A stretch of DNA of 64,000 bases from Prochlorococcus marinus str. MIT 9312 (GCF_000012645.1 NC_007577.1:868001-932000); one strand, 5' to 3'; shown: positions 1 to 8,371, counted from the first letter of the stretch. Translations and numbers: made by a program. The notes: a model not told the origin generated them from the letters alone.

Positions 1-16
1 TAAAGTATTAATTAAA

Positions 17-211
17 ATGGCTAAAAAAGGGACAAGAGTTGTAGTGACCCTGGAATGTACTGAAGCTAGGACAAGCACAGATCCTAAGAGATCAAATGGT
101 GTCTCAAGATATACTACTGAAAAGAATCGTAGAAATACAACTGAAAGATTAGAACTAAAAAAGTTTAATCCTCATTTAAATAGAATGACAATACACAAAG
201 AAATAAAGTAA
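17..211 (+). CDS. rpmG: 50S ribosomal protein L33
   Basis: A 64-residue basic protein of the large ribosomal subunit. It begins [10 protein letters not shown] and has the L33 pattern of a TxERLxLKKFNPxLN segment near the C-terminus. It lacks the CxxC pairs seen in zinc-binding L33 forms; only one Cys (about residue 14) is visible. It is followed after 12 bases by rpsR, the usual cyanobacterial rpmG-rpsR pair, so the two are probably co-transcribed. Confidence 0.95.
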   Translation: MAKKGTRVVVTLECTEARTSTDPKRSNGVSRYTTEKNRRNTTERLELKKFNPHLNRMTIHKEIK

Positions 212-223
212 TCGAATCAAATC

Positions 224-445
224 ATGCCTAATTCAATTTTTAAAAAACAATTATCACCTATCAAACCCGGAGATCCTATTGACTATAAGGATGTAGAACT
301 ACTAAAAAAATTCATAACTGAGAGGGGCAAAATCCTACCAAGAAGGATGACTGGTTTAACCTCAAAGCAACAAAGAGATCTTACATTAGCTGTAAAAAGA
401 GCCCGAATTGTAGCTCTCTTACCCTTTGTAAATCCTGAAGGATAA
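224..445 (+). CDS. rpsR: 30S ribosomal protein S18
   Basis: A 73-residue small-subunit protein. The family signature is clear in the C-terminal half: [19 protein letters not shown], then RRMTGL and [21 protein letters not shown]. The length is normal for bacterial S18. It lies 12 bases after rpmG and 45 bases before the RNB ribonuclease gene. Confidence 0.96.
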   Translation: MPNSIFKKQLSPIKPGDPIDYKDVELLKKFITERGKILPRRMTGLTSKQQRDLTLAVKRARIVALLPFVNPEG

Positions 446-490
446 TTTCATATTGAATATAGTTAGCTCTATAATTAATTTTTCAAATAT

Positions 491-1675
491 TTGAAAGATT
501 TAACTAATTTAAAAACATATATTATTGACTCTGAAAATCCACATGAAGTCGATGATGCTATTTCCTTAGAAATAAAAAATGGAAATACAAAAAAACTATG
601 GATACACATTAGTAATCCATGCAAGTTTTTTTTGCATGACTCTAATGTTGATCTCGATGCAAGATTGAAAAATAGCAGTTTATATTTGACAGATCAATAT
701 GTTCCAATGCTACCTAAGAATATTCTTGAAAAGGCAAATCTAGCTCAAAATAAAATTTCAGAAACTATTAGTGGAGCAATAGAATTCAACGACGATGGTT
801 CAATTCATAATTATGAAATAACTGAAGCAAAAATAAAACCAAAATATCAATTAACATATGAAGATGCAAATGAAATATTAGAATTAGAACCTAAAGAAGA
901 AATAGAATTAATTGAGATAAAAAATTTATTAGAAAAAAGTATTTCATTCAGAAAAAAACAAGGAGCAATTATATTTGAAAGTCCTAATAGTAAAATTAAA
1001 TTATATAAGGATAAAATTATACTAAAAAAACTAGATAAAACAATATCACAATCTATAGTTTCAGAATCAATGATATTAATGGGTTATGTAACAAGTTTAT
1101 TTATAGATAAATATAATTTAGCAGCTGCTTTTAGGATCCAAAAGTTAAATTGCAAACCACATGAAATACTTAATAGATACAATGATAGTGAAATTAAATA
1201 TATAATATTAAAACAATATATGGGAAGAAGTTATATAACAACTAAGCCCGGTATCCATGAATCACTAGGCCTTAAAATGTATGTACAATGTACTTCACCA
1301 TTAAGAAGATATCTTGATTTAATTATACAAAGACAAGTATATAATAAAATCAATGATTACGAACTTCTAAGTATAAAATCAGTCTCTGAAATTATTGATT
1401 ATTCAAAGAATAGACAATCAGAGAATAATAATATATTTAAAAATGATAAATTTAAGTATTTAAAATTATTTTTTATGAATGAAAAAAAACCTTTTTATAA
1501 AATAATATTTGTTAAGTGGATCAATCATAAAAGAAATATTGCTTTGGTTTATTTTCCAGATTATTCACTAGAAATACTTATTACTCTTTTTGTATCAATA
1601 GAAATATATAGTAATAAAATATATAAAGTCAAATATATTATAAATGATAGTAATCTTTTAGAATTTATTTATTAA
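491..1675 (+). CDS. Minimal RNB-domain (RNase II/R-type) exoribonuclease
   Basis: A 394-residue protein that is almost entirely an RNB catalytic domain; I see no cold-shock or S1 domain. The active-site signature IDSENPHEVDDAI (residues about 11-23) keeps the conserved Asp cluster, and the second signature TSPLRRYLDLIIQRQ sits near residue 275. The enzyme is therefore expected to degrade RNA 3' to 5'. The start is a TTG and no closer ATG fits. Cyanobacterial RNase II-like proteins of this kind usually follow rpsR, as here. A second, degenerate RNB protein is at 15065-17284. Confidence 0.85.
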   Translation: MKDLTNLKTYIIDSENPHEVDDAISLEIKNGNTKKLWIHISNPCKFFLHDSNVDLDARLKNSSLYLTDQYVPMLPKNILEKANLAQNKISETISGAIEFNDDGSIHNYEITEAKIKPKYQLTYEDANEILELEPKEEIELIEIKNLLEKSISFRKKQGAIIFESPNSKIKLYKDKIILKKLDKTISQSIVSESMILMGYVTSLFIDKYNLAAAFRIQKLNCKPHEILNRYNDSEIKYIILKQYMGRSYITTKPGIHESLGLKMYVQCTSPLRRYLDLIIQRQVYNKINDYELLSIKSVSEIIDYSKNRQSENNNIFKNDKFKYLKLFFMNEKKPFYKIIFVKWINHKRNIALVYFPDYSLEILITLFVSIEIYSNKIYKVKYIINDSNLLEFIY

Positions 1676-1743
1676 TAATATAATAAATATAATAGGTTGT
1701 TATTAGTTTAAAAAATATCTGTTAGTATTAATAAAAAAGCTTT

Positions 1744-3279
1744 ATGACTTTTGTCATTACTACACCTTTATACTATGTTAATGACAAACCTCATTTAGGA
1801 AGTGTATATACAACAATAATTTGTGACTCGATAGCTAGGTATAAAAGACTTGTAGGTGAAGATGTTATTTTCATTACTGGTGTTGATGAACATGGTTTAA
1901 AAATACAAAGAACAGCTAATGAAAAGGGTATTGAACCAAAATCACATTGTGATGAAATCTCAGAAGTATTTAATATTAATTGGAAAAATTGGAATATATC
2001 CTTTGATAAATTTATAAGGACAAGCTCAAAAAATCATGAATTTGTTGTTAATGAATTTTATGAAAGAGTAAAATCATCAGATGATATCTATATGGGAGTT
2101 CAAAAAGGTTGGTATTGTGTCGGTTGTGAAGAATTTAAAGATAATCCAGAAAACTCATCAACATACAAGTGTCCCATACATCAAAAAAATTTAGAATGGA
2201 AAAATGAAGAAAATCTCTTTTTTAGGCTTTCGAAATATCAAAAAGAAATTGAAAAAATAATCAACGAACCTTCTTTTATAGAGCCAATAGAAAGAAAGAA
2301 TGAAATTATAAATTTTGTTTCTAGAGGTTTAAAGGATTTTTCAATTTCAAGAACAAATGTCTCATGGGGAATTCCTGTCCCTGGTTACGATAACCATACG
2401 TTTTATGTATGGTTTGATGCTTTACTTGGATATGTAAGTGCCATTAGTTCTGATACATCAGATAATTCATTGGAAAGATCAATTAATGGAGGATGGCCAG
2501 CTGATGTTCATTTAATTGGTAAGGATATACTGAGATTCCATGCTGTATATTGGCCTGCAATGCTCATTTCTGCGAATATGAAAGTCCCTAAAAAAGTTTT
2601 CGGGCATGGGTTTCTTACAAGAGAGGGGCAAAAAATGGGTAAAAGCTTGGGAAATGTACTCGACCCTGATTTATTGCTTTCTAAATATGGAAATGATCCT
2701 GTGAGGTGGTACCTCATTAAAGATATATCACTAGGTAATGATGGAGATTTTCAACATAAAAGATTTGTTGACATTATCAATAATGACTTAGCCAATACAA
2801 TTGGTAATTTACTAAATAGAACATCATCTATGTCTAGAAAATGGTTTGGCAATAAAGTGCCAAATAATGAAAATATTATAAATGAAAATAAATTAGAGAA
2901 TTATGCCAAAATTTCAGTTAAAAACTATATACATAACTTTGATATTTACAAATTAGATCTAGCAGCTAATGAAGTGCTTAGCCTAGCCATAAATACAAAT
3001 TTGTATTTGAATGATAATCAACCATGGATGTTAATAAAAGAGATTGATAATTTACCTCTTGTTAAAGAAATTATTTACAATGTATTAGAAAGTACCCGAA
3101 TAATAGGATTATTATTAATACCTATATTACCCGAATTATCAACAAAAATTAACGAGCAACTTGGTTCAATATACAGAAAAGAAATTCCTTGGAAACAACA
3201 ATTAAAATGGGGATTATTAGTTAGTAACTCAAGCCTTCCTAAACCCTCACCAATAATAAATAAGCTTGAGTATGAATAA
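1744..3279 (+). CDS. metG: Methionyl-tRNA synthetase
   Basis: A class I aminoacyl-tRNA synthetase of 511 residues that charges tRNA-Met, including the initiator tRNA at 46319. The HIGH-type motif is PHLGS (residues 16-20). The KMSKS loop reads KMGKS (about 297-301). A single zinc knuckle is visible as CxxC then CxxH around residues 125-150. It has the short form, without a C-terminal tRNA-binding/dimerisation domain. The LptC-like gene overlaps its 3' end. Confidence 0.96.
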   Translation: MTFVITTPLYYVNDKPHLGSVYTTIICDSIARYKRLVGEDVIFITGVDEHGLKIQRTANEKGIEPKSHCDEISEVFNINWKNWNISFDKFIRTSSKNHEFVVNEFYERVKSSDDIYMGVQKGWYCVGCEEFKDNPENSSTYKCPIHQKNLEWKNEENLFFRLSKYQKEIEKIINEPSFIEPIERKNEIINFVSRGLKDFSISRTNVSWGIPVPGYDNHTFYVWFDALLGYVSAISSDTSDNSLERSINGGWPADVHLIGKDILRFHAVYWPAMLISANMKVPKKVFGHGFLTREGQKMGKSLGNVLDPDLLLSKYGNDPVRWYLIKDISLGNDGDFQHKRFVDIINNDLANTIGNLLNRTSSMSRKWFGNKVPNNENIINENKLENYAKISVKNYIHNFDIYKLDLAANEVLSLAINTNLYLNDNQPWMLIKEIDNLPLVKEIIYNVLESTRIIGLLLIPILPELSTKINEQLGSIYRKEIPWKQQLKWGLLVSNSSLPKPSPIINKLEYE

Positions 3280-3895
3280 GATATATAGATTATTAATTTT
3301 CCTTCCTTTTTTTATGCTTGGTTGCGTACCAAATATCATTGAAGAAAATAAAGTAATACAAAAAATAAATACTTTAGATATGAATATTTTCTCTCAATCA
3401 GGAGAAAAAATATACTCAATTACCAGCCCAGACTCAAGTTATAATATTACTGAACTAAAATTTAAATTAAAAAAACCCACCATAAATATTTTCAAAGGAG
3501 AAGAGACTAAATATATTATTAGTTCAGAAGAATCTACATTATCAGACAATAATAAACTTCTTAAATTGAAAGGGAATGTAAAATTAAAAACTCTTAAGAA
3601 AGATGAGGATATATTATATGCCGATACTTTTATTTGGAATATAGAAGAGACTAACTATTTATTAGAGGGAAATATAAGATTTGAAAATCAAAATATCATC
3701 TTAAATTCAGGAAAAGCTATTTTAGGTTCTAATAACATAATTGAATTCTTCAATCCAGTAAAATATATAATAAAAGATGAAAATAACGATAATAAATATG
3801 AAATAAATTCAGAAAATGCTTACTATAATCTAAATACTGAATCTGTAAGTTTTAAAGCAAAAGATAAAAGAGTTAAATCAATAATATATTTTTAA
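3272..3895 (+). CDS. lptC: LptC-like lipoprotein (LPS export)
   Basis: About 207 residues with a short hydrophobic leader ending in the lipobox-like FMLGC, so it is predicted to be a lipoprotein. The rest is beta-rich with alternating hydrophobic residues, as in the LptC/LptA jellyroll family that bridges LPS from the inner membrane to the outer membrane. I chose the ATG at 3272; a TTG at 3266 is possible. Either start overlaps the end of metG. The family assignment rests on overall pattern, not on a catalytic motif. Confidence 0.6.
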   Translation: MNKIYRLLIFLPFFMLGCVPNIIEENKVIQKINTLDMNIFSQSGEKIYSITSPDSSYNITELKFKLKKPTINIFKGEETKYIISSEESTLSDNNKLLKLKGNVKLKTLKKDEDILYADTFIWNIEETNYLLEGNIRFENQNIILNSGKAILGSNNIIEFFNPVKYIIKDENNDNKYEINSENAYYNLNTESVSFKAKDKRVKSIIYF

Positions 3896-4518
3896 ATATT
3901 ATTTTTTGAAAAAATATTATTAATTTTTTTCGACCAATTATTTATCCATTTTTCATCAGACTTACTAAAACACTTAGCACTCCAGCCTCCTATCAATATA
4001 AAAGCCTGTTTATTAATGGGAACAATTAAGATAGATGGAATATCGGCACAAAAATTAAAAAATTCATCTCTTCCTGGATAAAATTTAGTGTTTGCCAATG
4101 ATATTAACTTCATATCTTTTATTGATCTCAGACAAGTTTCTCCAGGTTTAAACTCATTACTTGAAGTAATTCCTCTTCTTAATATATTTACTCCATCATT
4201 ATGGATTAATATTGCTGCTGCTGCAGTAGAAGTTAATATCGCTTCAGATCCCCATGCAAGTTCATCAATAACTTCATCCGGAATGTTTTTTTCGAAGAAA
4301 AACTTAGTTTCTCCTTTTAAATCAGCTTTCTCACCAGCTAAAGGCTCGAATTGTTTAAATAAGAAACCAATCAAAATAATAATTATTGAAGCTATTGCAG
4401 CTAACACTTGAGCTCTTTCAAGCTCAGGAGTAATTGTTTCTATTGAAAAGAAATTTGCTATCTGAAAAATAAAGAGTATTGTTCCGATTAATATTAAAGA
4501 TTTTCCATTGAATCCCAT
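3892..4518 (-). CDS. CCB2/CCB4-type cytochrome b6f cofactor assembly protein
   Basis: A 208-residue protein with two N-terminal membrane spans (about 8-28 and 36-54) followed by a soluble GAF-like domain. The pattern FEPLAGEKADLKGE after the spans and the ending with IGGWSAKCFSKSDEKWI fit the CCB2/CCB4 family. In plastids this family is needed for covalent attachment of the extra haem (c-i) to cytochrome b6; the same role here is inferred. It overlaps the convergent LptC-like gene by 4 bases. Confidence 0.7.
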   Translation of the reverse strand: MGFNGKSLILIGTILFIFQIANFFSIETITPELERAQVLAAIASIIIILIGFLFKQFEPLAGEKADLKGETKFFFEKNIPDEVIDELAWGSEAILTSTAAAAILIHNDGVNILRRGITSSNEFKPGETCLRSIKDMKLISLANTKFYPGRDEFFNFCADIPSILIVPINKQAFILIGGWSAKCFSKSDEKWINNWSKKINNIFSKNNI

Positions 4519-4628
4519 ATATTAAATATGTTAATTCTATTTAAATTATGCAAATATTATATTGTTTAATACGTTTAATAATACTCAATCATATTGTTTT
4601 TAATATATAATTAGTAAAAACATAAAAA

Positions 4629-4940
4629 ATGAACCTAAACATTAATAAGTATCTTTTTTCATTTATCATTACTGGCTTAATATTTATTCTTATTCCTTCA
4701 ACTACATACGCAAAAGATGTTAGCAATATAAACAGATTTGTTGGTGTTACTCAACAAAAGACAATTATCAATTACGAAAAAAGTCAGCCATCATCTATTG
4801 ACAACCCGGTAATAGATCCGAATTTTAACACTATGAGATCCAAAGATACTGAGAGTTCAACAGCTACTTATATAGTTATTGCATTATTAATTGCTGCCAC
4901 GATTATTCCTTTAGCAACATGGTGGTATTTCTCTAAATAA
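4629..4940 (+). CDS. Small secreted/membrane-anchored protein, function unknown
   Basis: A 103-residue protein with an N-terminal signal-like hydrophobic stretch (residues 9-27, ending at Thr-Tyr-Ala-Lys), a polar middle of about 50 residues and a C-terminal membrane span (about 80-100). The layout suggests a small protein with its middle loop on the periplasmic or lumenal side. It sits 10 bases upstream of cobU and may share its transcript. I do not recognise the family. Confidence 0.7.
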   Translation: MNLNINKYLFSFIITGLIFILIPSTTYAKDVSNINRFVGVTQQKTIINYEKSQPSSIDNPVIDPNFNTMRSKDTESSTATYIVIALLIAATIIPLATWWYFSK

Positions 4941-4950
4941 TAGAGAATTT

Positions 4951-5511
4951 ATGAATTCCAAGGATTTAAATATTAAAGATTATTTATCTCATATTATTTT
5001 TATTACAGGAGGAACAAAGAGTGGTAAAAGTGAATTCGCAGAGCATCTAGCAAAGGAAGTAAAAAAATTATCATATGTTGCCTTATCTGAAAACAATATT
5101 GATGATAAAGAATGGCAAGAAAAAATTAATATACATAGAAACAGAAGGCCGAAATATTGGAAGTTAATTGAAACCACAGATCTATTAAATACATTAAGCA
5201 AAGAAGATGGTCCATTATTAATAGACTCGATTGGTGGATTTGTTATGGAAAATATTGGAAAAGAACATAATGAATGGTCAACAAAGATGTATTCTCTTAT
5301 AAATCTTTTAATAAAAAGAAAAAGCATAACATTTATTGTTGGAGAACAAGTAGGTTGGAGTTTGGTCTCTGAATATAAAATTGGTAATACTTATATTGAA
5401 AGAATCGGCGAACTTCAAAAGAGAATAACCAAAATATCCAAAGATAATTGGCTGGCAATAAATGGCAGAGCAATCAAAATAGATGATATAAGTTTAGAAA
5501 TACCTGCTTAA
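4951..5511 (+). CDS. cobU: Adenosylcobinamide kinase / adenosylcobinamide-phosphate guanylyltransferase
   Basis: A 186-residue enzyme that phosphorylates adenosylcobinamide and then forms the GDP derivative, the nucleotide-loop step of cobamide synthesis. The Walker A motif GGTKSGKS is at residues 20-27. The usual CobU features follow: HxxRRPxxWxxIE, the LLIDSIGGFV segment and the C-terminal GELQKRI region. It lies 2 bases before trmL, so the two are probably co-transcribed. Confidence 0.92.
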   Translation: MNSKDLNIKDYLSHIIFITGGTKSGKSEFAEHLAKEVKKLSYVALSENNIDDKEWQEKINIHRNRRPKYWKLIETTDLLNTLSKEDGPLLIDSIGGFVMENIGKEHNEWSTKMYSLINLLIKRKSITFIVGEQVGWSLVSEYKIGNTYIERIGELQKRITKISKDNWLAINGRAIKIDDISLEIPA

Positions 5512-5513
5512 AA

Positions 5514-5996
5514 TTGGAAGTCACTCTATTTGAACCTAGAATCCCTCAAAATACTGGTAATATTGCCAGATCATGTGCTGCATTTAATATACCTTTAAAT
5601 CTTATAGAGCCCTTAGGTTTTAAACTAGAAGATAAATATTTAAAAAGAGCAGGATTAGACTATTGGCCTCTAGTTACTGTTAATAAGTATGCAAATTTTA
5701 AAAAATTTTTAGCTTCAAAACAAACTAAAAGAATAATTTCTTTTAGTAAAAAGAATGGAATATATTTGAAAGACTTTAAATTTCAGGAAGATGATGTTTT
5801 GCTATTTGGGAGAGAAGATTCAGGATTGCCAGATTTAATTATTGATAATAGTGACTATTTAATATCAATATTTATGCCAAATTTACAAACTGAAAACAAT
5901 GATCAGAAAGGTGTTAGGAGTCTAAATCTTTCTGTAGCATGCGGTATTGCTATATATGAGGCTCATAAACAAATAAATTCTCAAAATGGTAATTAA
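5514..5996 (+). CDS. trmL: tRNA (cytidine(34)-2'-O)-methyltransferase, SPOUT family
   Basis: A 160-residue SPOUT (TrmH-type) methyltransferase of TrmL length. All three SPOUT motifs are visible: PQNTGNIARSCAAF near the start, LLFGREDSGLPD in the middle and RSLNLSVACGIAIYEA at the end. TrmL 2'-O-methylates the wobble nucleotide of certain tRNA-Leu. The start is a TTG 2 bases after cobU. A tRNA gene follows. Confidence 0.9.
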   Translation: MEVTLFEPRIPQNTGNIARSCAAFNIPLNLIEPLGFKLEDKYLKRAGLDYWPLVTVNKYANFKKFLASKQTKRIISFSKKNGIYLKDFKFQEDDVLLFGREDSGLPDLIIDNSDYLISIFMPNLQTENNDQKGVRSLNLSVACGIAIYEAHKQINSQNGN

Positions 5997-6025
5997 GTAC
6001 AAGCAATGTCTTACAATATTCCCAT

Positions 6026-6099
<74 letters not shown>

Positions 6100-6167
6100 T
6101 TATCAATACTTTTCGATTAAAGATGTTAGGTGAAATTTCTAACCTACAATAACTAATACACACAAAT

Positions 6168-6455
6168 ATGTATAATTCACCCCTTACAGTATTAGATAAT
6201 AAGAAATCTAAAGTAAAATATCCAGAAGCGAGGGTAATAGTTCTTGATGATAGTTTTAATACTTTTCAACATGTCGCAAATTGTCTTCTGATAATCATCC
6301 CAGGTATGAGTGAAAATAGGGCATGGGATCTAACCATTAAAGTAGACAATACAGGTTCAGCAGAAGTATGGAGAGGAAATCTTGAACAGGCAGAGCTATA
6401 TCATGAGCAACTTGTCAGCAAAGGTTTAACTATGGCTCCAATTGACAAAACATAA
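6168..6455 (+). CDS. clpS: ATP-dependent Clp protease adaptor ClpS
   Basis: A 95-residue adaptor that binds N-degron substrates and hands them to ClpC/ClpA-ClpP. The core has the ClpS pattern: RVIVLDDSFNTFQHV, with the DDxxxTxxxV binding segment, then a later AWxLxxxVxxxGxAEVWRG region and AELYHEQLxxxGLTMAPI at the end. The length is normal. It stands alone downstream of the tRNA. Confidence 0.93.
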   Translation: MYNSPLTVLDNKKSKVKYPEARVIVLDDSFNTFQHVANCLLIIIPGMSENRAWDLTIKVDNTGSAEVWRGNLEQAELYHEQLVSKGLTMAPIDKT

Positions 6456-6467
6456 AAATAATTAAAA

Positions 6468-6495
6468 TTGACAGAGAATTTTTGGCTTATATATT
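6468..6495 (+). promoter_or_regulatory. Candidate sigma-70 promoter
   Basis: A consensus -35 box TTGACA at 6468-6473 is followed after 16 bases by TATATT at 6490-6495. It lies just after clpS and about 25 bases before a small ORF at 6520. It is the best-looking promoter match in this gap; no experimental start is known to me. Confidence 0.5.
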
Positions 6496-6519
6496 CGAAC
6501 AGTTCAAGGATTAATAAAT

Positions 6520-6636
6520 ATGCAAAGAATAAGCAAAATAAAGATAAATTTTTTGAGTACATGTATATTGTATTTATATTTTTTTGTTGCTATTTTTTTA
6601 AAGCGGGCTAAGGTTCATATCTCCACGAGGATTTAG
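6520..6636 (+). CDS. Possible 38-aa membrane peptide
   Basis: ATG to TAG, 38 residues: MQRISKIKIN, then a hydrophobic span (about residues 11-27), then a basic tail LKRAKVHISTRI. An AAGGA ribosome-binding site lies at 6506-6510, 9 bases before the ATG, and a good promoter lies upstream. The stop codon falls inside the stem-loop at 6602-6642. I recognise no family. A spurious ORF over an RNA gene is the main alternative. Confidence 0.4.
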   Translation: MQRISKIKINFLSTCILYLYFFVAIFLKRAKVHISTRI

Positions 6637-6642
6637 TCCGCT
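6602..6642 (+). ncRNA. Stem-loop of unknown role (candidate RNA element)
   Basis: AGCGGGCTAAG at 6602-6612 pairs with TTTAGTCCGCT at 6632-6642, 11 base pairs counting two G-U pairs. The 19-base loop contains a small inner stem TCC/GGA. No run of T follows, so it is not a normal rho-independent terminator. It could be the 3' structure of the transcript starting near 6500, or a protein-binding or antisense RNA structure. Confidence 0.45.
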
Positions 6643-6766
6643 AAATTTTAAAGATTCTATTAATCTTAGGGTCCCTTATTAAGGAATTGATTAAAAATAG
6701 TTTCATAAATATTTATTATTGTTTAATTTCTGTATGACTTTGAAGGGCAATTCATATAAATGATAT

Positions 6767-6779
6767 AAGTGTGACACTA
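6767..6779 (+). repeat. Operator-like palindrome, copy 2
   Basis: AAGTGTGACACTA, whose core AGTGTGACACT is palindromic around the central G. It is the exact reverse complement of TAGTGTCACACTT at 7161-7173. It sits immediately after the stop codon of the ribbon-helix-helix-like gene, so the two copies bracket that gene. Confidence 0.6.
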
Positions 6780-6780
6780 G

Positions 6781-7146
6781 TTATTCAAAAATATTGTTAT
6801 TTTGCTTCATAACTTTTTTAAAATACTTAAACTCTATAAATTCATGCATCATTTTGATATCATCAGAAAATTCTTTTTTATTAACTGTATAATCGCTACA
6901 ATTACCTGGGGATTTATTATTTTTAGATAATTGTTCTTCTCCAAATGAAAAATTGATGTAATTTGATTTATCATTTCTATTGTTAGTAAAAGAGTCGCTT
7001 AATACTCCTCTAGACCTTAATGCTTCTTCAACCAATAATCCCGTAACTTTTGACTGACTAAATTCATTAGCTGTGCACAATTTTTCAATAATTTCGTGAA
7101 CTTCTTCACTTGGCAAAAAGCCAATTCTTTTCCTCTGAGAGGGCAT
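6781..7146 (-). CDS. Ribbon-helix-helix-like protein, possible transcription regulator
   Basis: A predicted 121-residue protein from the ATG at 7146. It has a basic start (MPSQRKRIGFLPSEE), then a helix-turn-helix-sized segment EVHEIIEKLCTANEFSQSKVTGLLVEEALRSRG. This resembles the Arc/MetJ/CopG layout of a short strand followed by two helices. The rest is polar and Asn/Lys-rich. A longer reading from 7179 adds MCKCDTNFSLI but would put the start inside the palindrome at 7168-7188. I therefore prefer 7146, with autoregulation likely. The fold call is by eye. Confidence 0.6.
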   Translation of the reverse strand: MPSQRKRIGFLPSEEVHEIIEKLCTANEFSQSKVTGLLVEEALRSRGVLSDSFTNNRNDKSNYINFSFGEEQLSKNNKSPGNCSDYTVNKKEFSDDIKMMHEFIEFKYFKKVMKQNNNIFE

Positions 7147-7160
7147 AATTAGACTAAAAT

Positions 7161-7188
7161 TAGTGTCACACTTGCACATTACAAGTGT
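7161..7188 (+). promoter_or_regulatory. Compound operator candidate upstream of the RHH-like gene
   Basis: Two overlapping palindromes. AGTGTCACACT (7162-7172) is symmetric about its central C. ACACTTG-N7-CAAGTGT (7168-7188) is a perfect 7-base inverted repeat. The site lies between the regulator on the minus strand and a small membrane-protein gene starting at 7225 on the plus strand. It could therefore control both. Confidence 0.6.
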
Positions 7189-7224
7189 TGCACTATATTT
7201 AAATTAAGTCAACTAATCTTTGTT

Positions 7225-7377
7225 ATGCATATTTTAATATTTCCTGCCGGATTTATTCTTTGGTATTTAGCCTATGAAGCAAAACCTATCATTAATGATG
7301 AAGTAACACTTTATTGGGAAGAGAAAAACACAAATAAAAGAAATAAACTTTTAAATATTCTTAACGAAAGCTTTTAA
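7225..7377 (+). CDS. 50-aa membrane protein, unknown
   Basis: MHILIFPAGFILWYLAYEAK, then a polar, charged tail of 30 residues. One N-terminal membrane span (residues 2-17) is predicted. It is divergent from the RHH-like regulator across the operator candidate and overlaps the convergent 59-residue gene by 4 bases at its stop. It has the look of the many small picocyanobacterial membrane proteins. Confidence 0.55.
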   Translation: MHILIFPAGFILWYLAYEAKPIINDEVTLYWEEKNTNKRNKLLNILNESF

Positions 7378-7553
7378 AACTTATTATCAACAAATTTAGA
7401 CCATTCCTTGTGCTTATAATCTAGATCTGAGATTAATTGTTTTTGATAAGTATATTTGAGTTGATTTTCGTTAAGAGATTTTTTTGTGATAATCATCTCT
7501 TTAGAGAAAAAATCCGGATTGTTAGTACTACCAATTTTTTTTTTGATATCCAT
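7374..7553 (-). CDS. 59-aa hypothetical protein
   Basis: ATG at 7553 to TAA at 7374, 59 residues, soluble and charged: MDIKKKIGSTNNPDFFSKEM at the start and HKEWSKFVDNKF at the end. No membrane span. It ends tail to tail with the 50-residue gene, sharing 4 bases. I do not recognise it. Confidence 0.5.
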   Translation of the reverse strand: MDIKKKIGSTNNPDFFSKEMIITKKSLNENQLKYTYQKQLISDLDYKHKEWSKFVDNKF

Positions 7554-7650
7554 TAAATTTATTCAAACTATTAGTTTTATATGATTTAACAGCCTTAAGT
7601 CTTTATATTTTTATATTTTTTTTATATTTCCTTAATATACATTTTTTGGC

Positions 7651-7890
7651 ATGTTTGTAAAAAATATAAATTTATTAAATAAAAAAGGCTATATTAAGGA
7701 AAATATATACCTTACTATGAATCTTAAGGAGAGGGGAATTACTATTGGAGATTTACTAATTATATTAATAATAATCATCACTTCTACAATATTAATTAAA
7801 TCATTTAACAAGGATAAGAAAACAACACTTAATTATAGTAATCAAGTGAGAGTATCTTATAAGAAACCTTATTATCAAAAATTCATTTGA
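7651..7890 (+). CDS. Small single-span membrane protein
   Basis: 79 residues as read from 7651. An internal ATG at 7717 gives a tidier 57-residue protein beginning MNLKERGITIGDLLIIL with one strong membrane span (about residues 11-28 of that form) and a basic C-terminal tail. The GITIGDLL start followed by a span loosely recalls the N-terminal helix of type IV pilin-like proteins, but there is no clear prepilin cleavage site. Function unknown. Confidence 0.55.
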   Translation: MFVKNINLLNKKGYIKENIYLTMNLKERGITIGDLLIILIIIITSTILIKSFNKDKKTTLNYSNQVRVSYKKPYYQKFI

Positions 7891-8000
7891 ACAAATTATA
7901 TATAAATTTTTGAAAACTCTTAATTAAATTATTTAACTATTTTTTATCTCTTATTTAAATTTCAATTATAAATATATATATCTAGCATTTAGTTTATATA

Positions 8001-8207
8001 TTAAGTATTTTGATGAAATGATTTAGAACTTTCCCATTCTAAATTATCTTTTAAATCATTGATATCATTTGATAGAGATACTAAATTCACCATTTGAAGA
8101 GTTTGAATTTTATTGAGCCTGTCAATAGCAATAAGTTTATTAAGCATTTCTAAAACAGATTTATCATTGATATTCATTGTTTCTATAGACAAAAATACTA
8201 TGATCAT
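8001..8207 (-). CDS. 68-aa hypothetical protein
   Basis: A largely helical 68-residue protein with a hydrophobic heptad-like middle (VLEMLNKLIAIDRLNKIQ) and an acidic end. An internal Met at residue 11 could be the true start. It sits alone between AT-rich gaps, in the tiny-gene patch after clpS. No family recognised. Confidence 0.45.
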   Translation of the reverse strand: MIIVFLSIETMNINDKSVLEMLNKLIAIDRLNKIQTLQMVNLVSLSNDINDLKDNLEWESSKSFHQNT

Positions 8208-8371
8208 TTAATGAAACTACTCTAACTTACAATTTTAAAAATTACTCCTAAAATTTTTAACATATTTTTATTGCTAAAATATAAAAAATATTTATAAATT
8301 CTTCAGATATAAGACTTATACTGTTATTTAAAATTCATAAGCTCACTTTTTTATAAATTCGTTTATTGTAG

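Noticed and set aside
4088-4411. A 107-residue plus-strand ORF within the CCB2/CCB4-type gene
   Set aside because: Antisense to a protein with recognisable family features.
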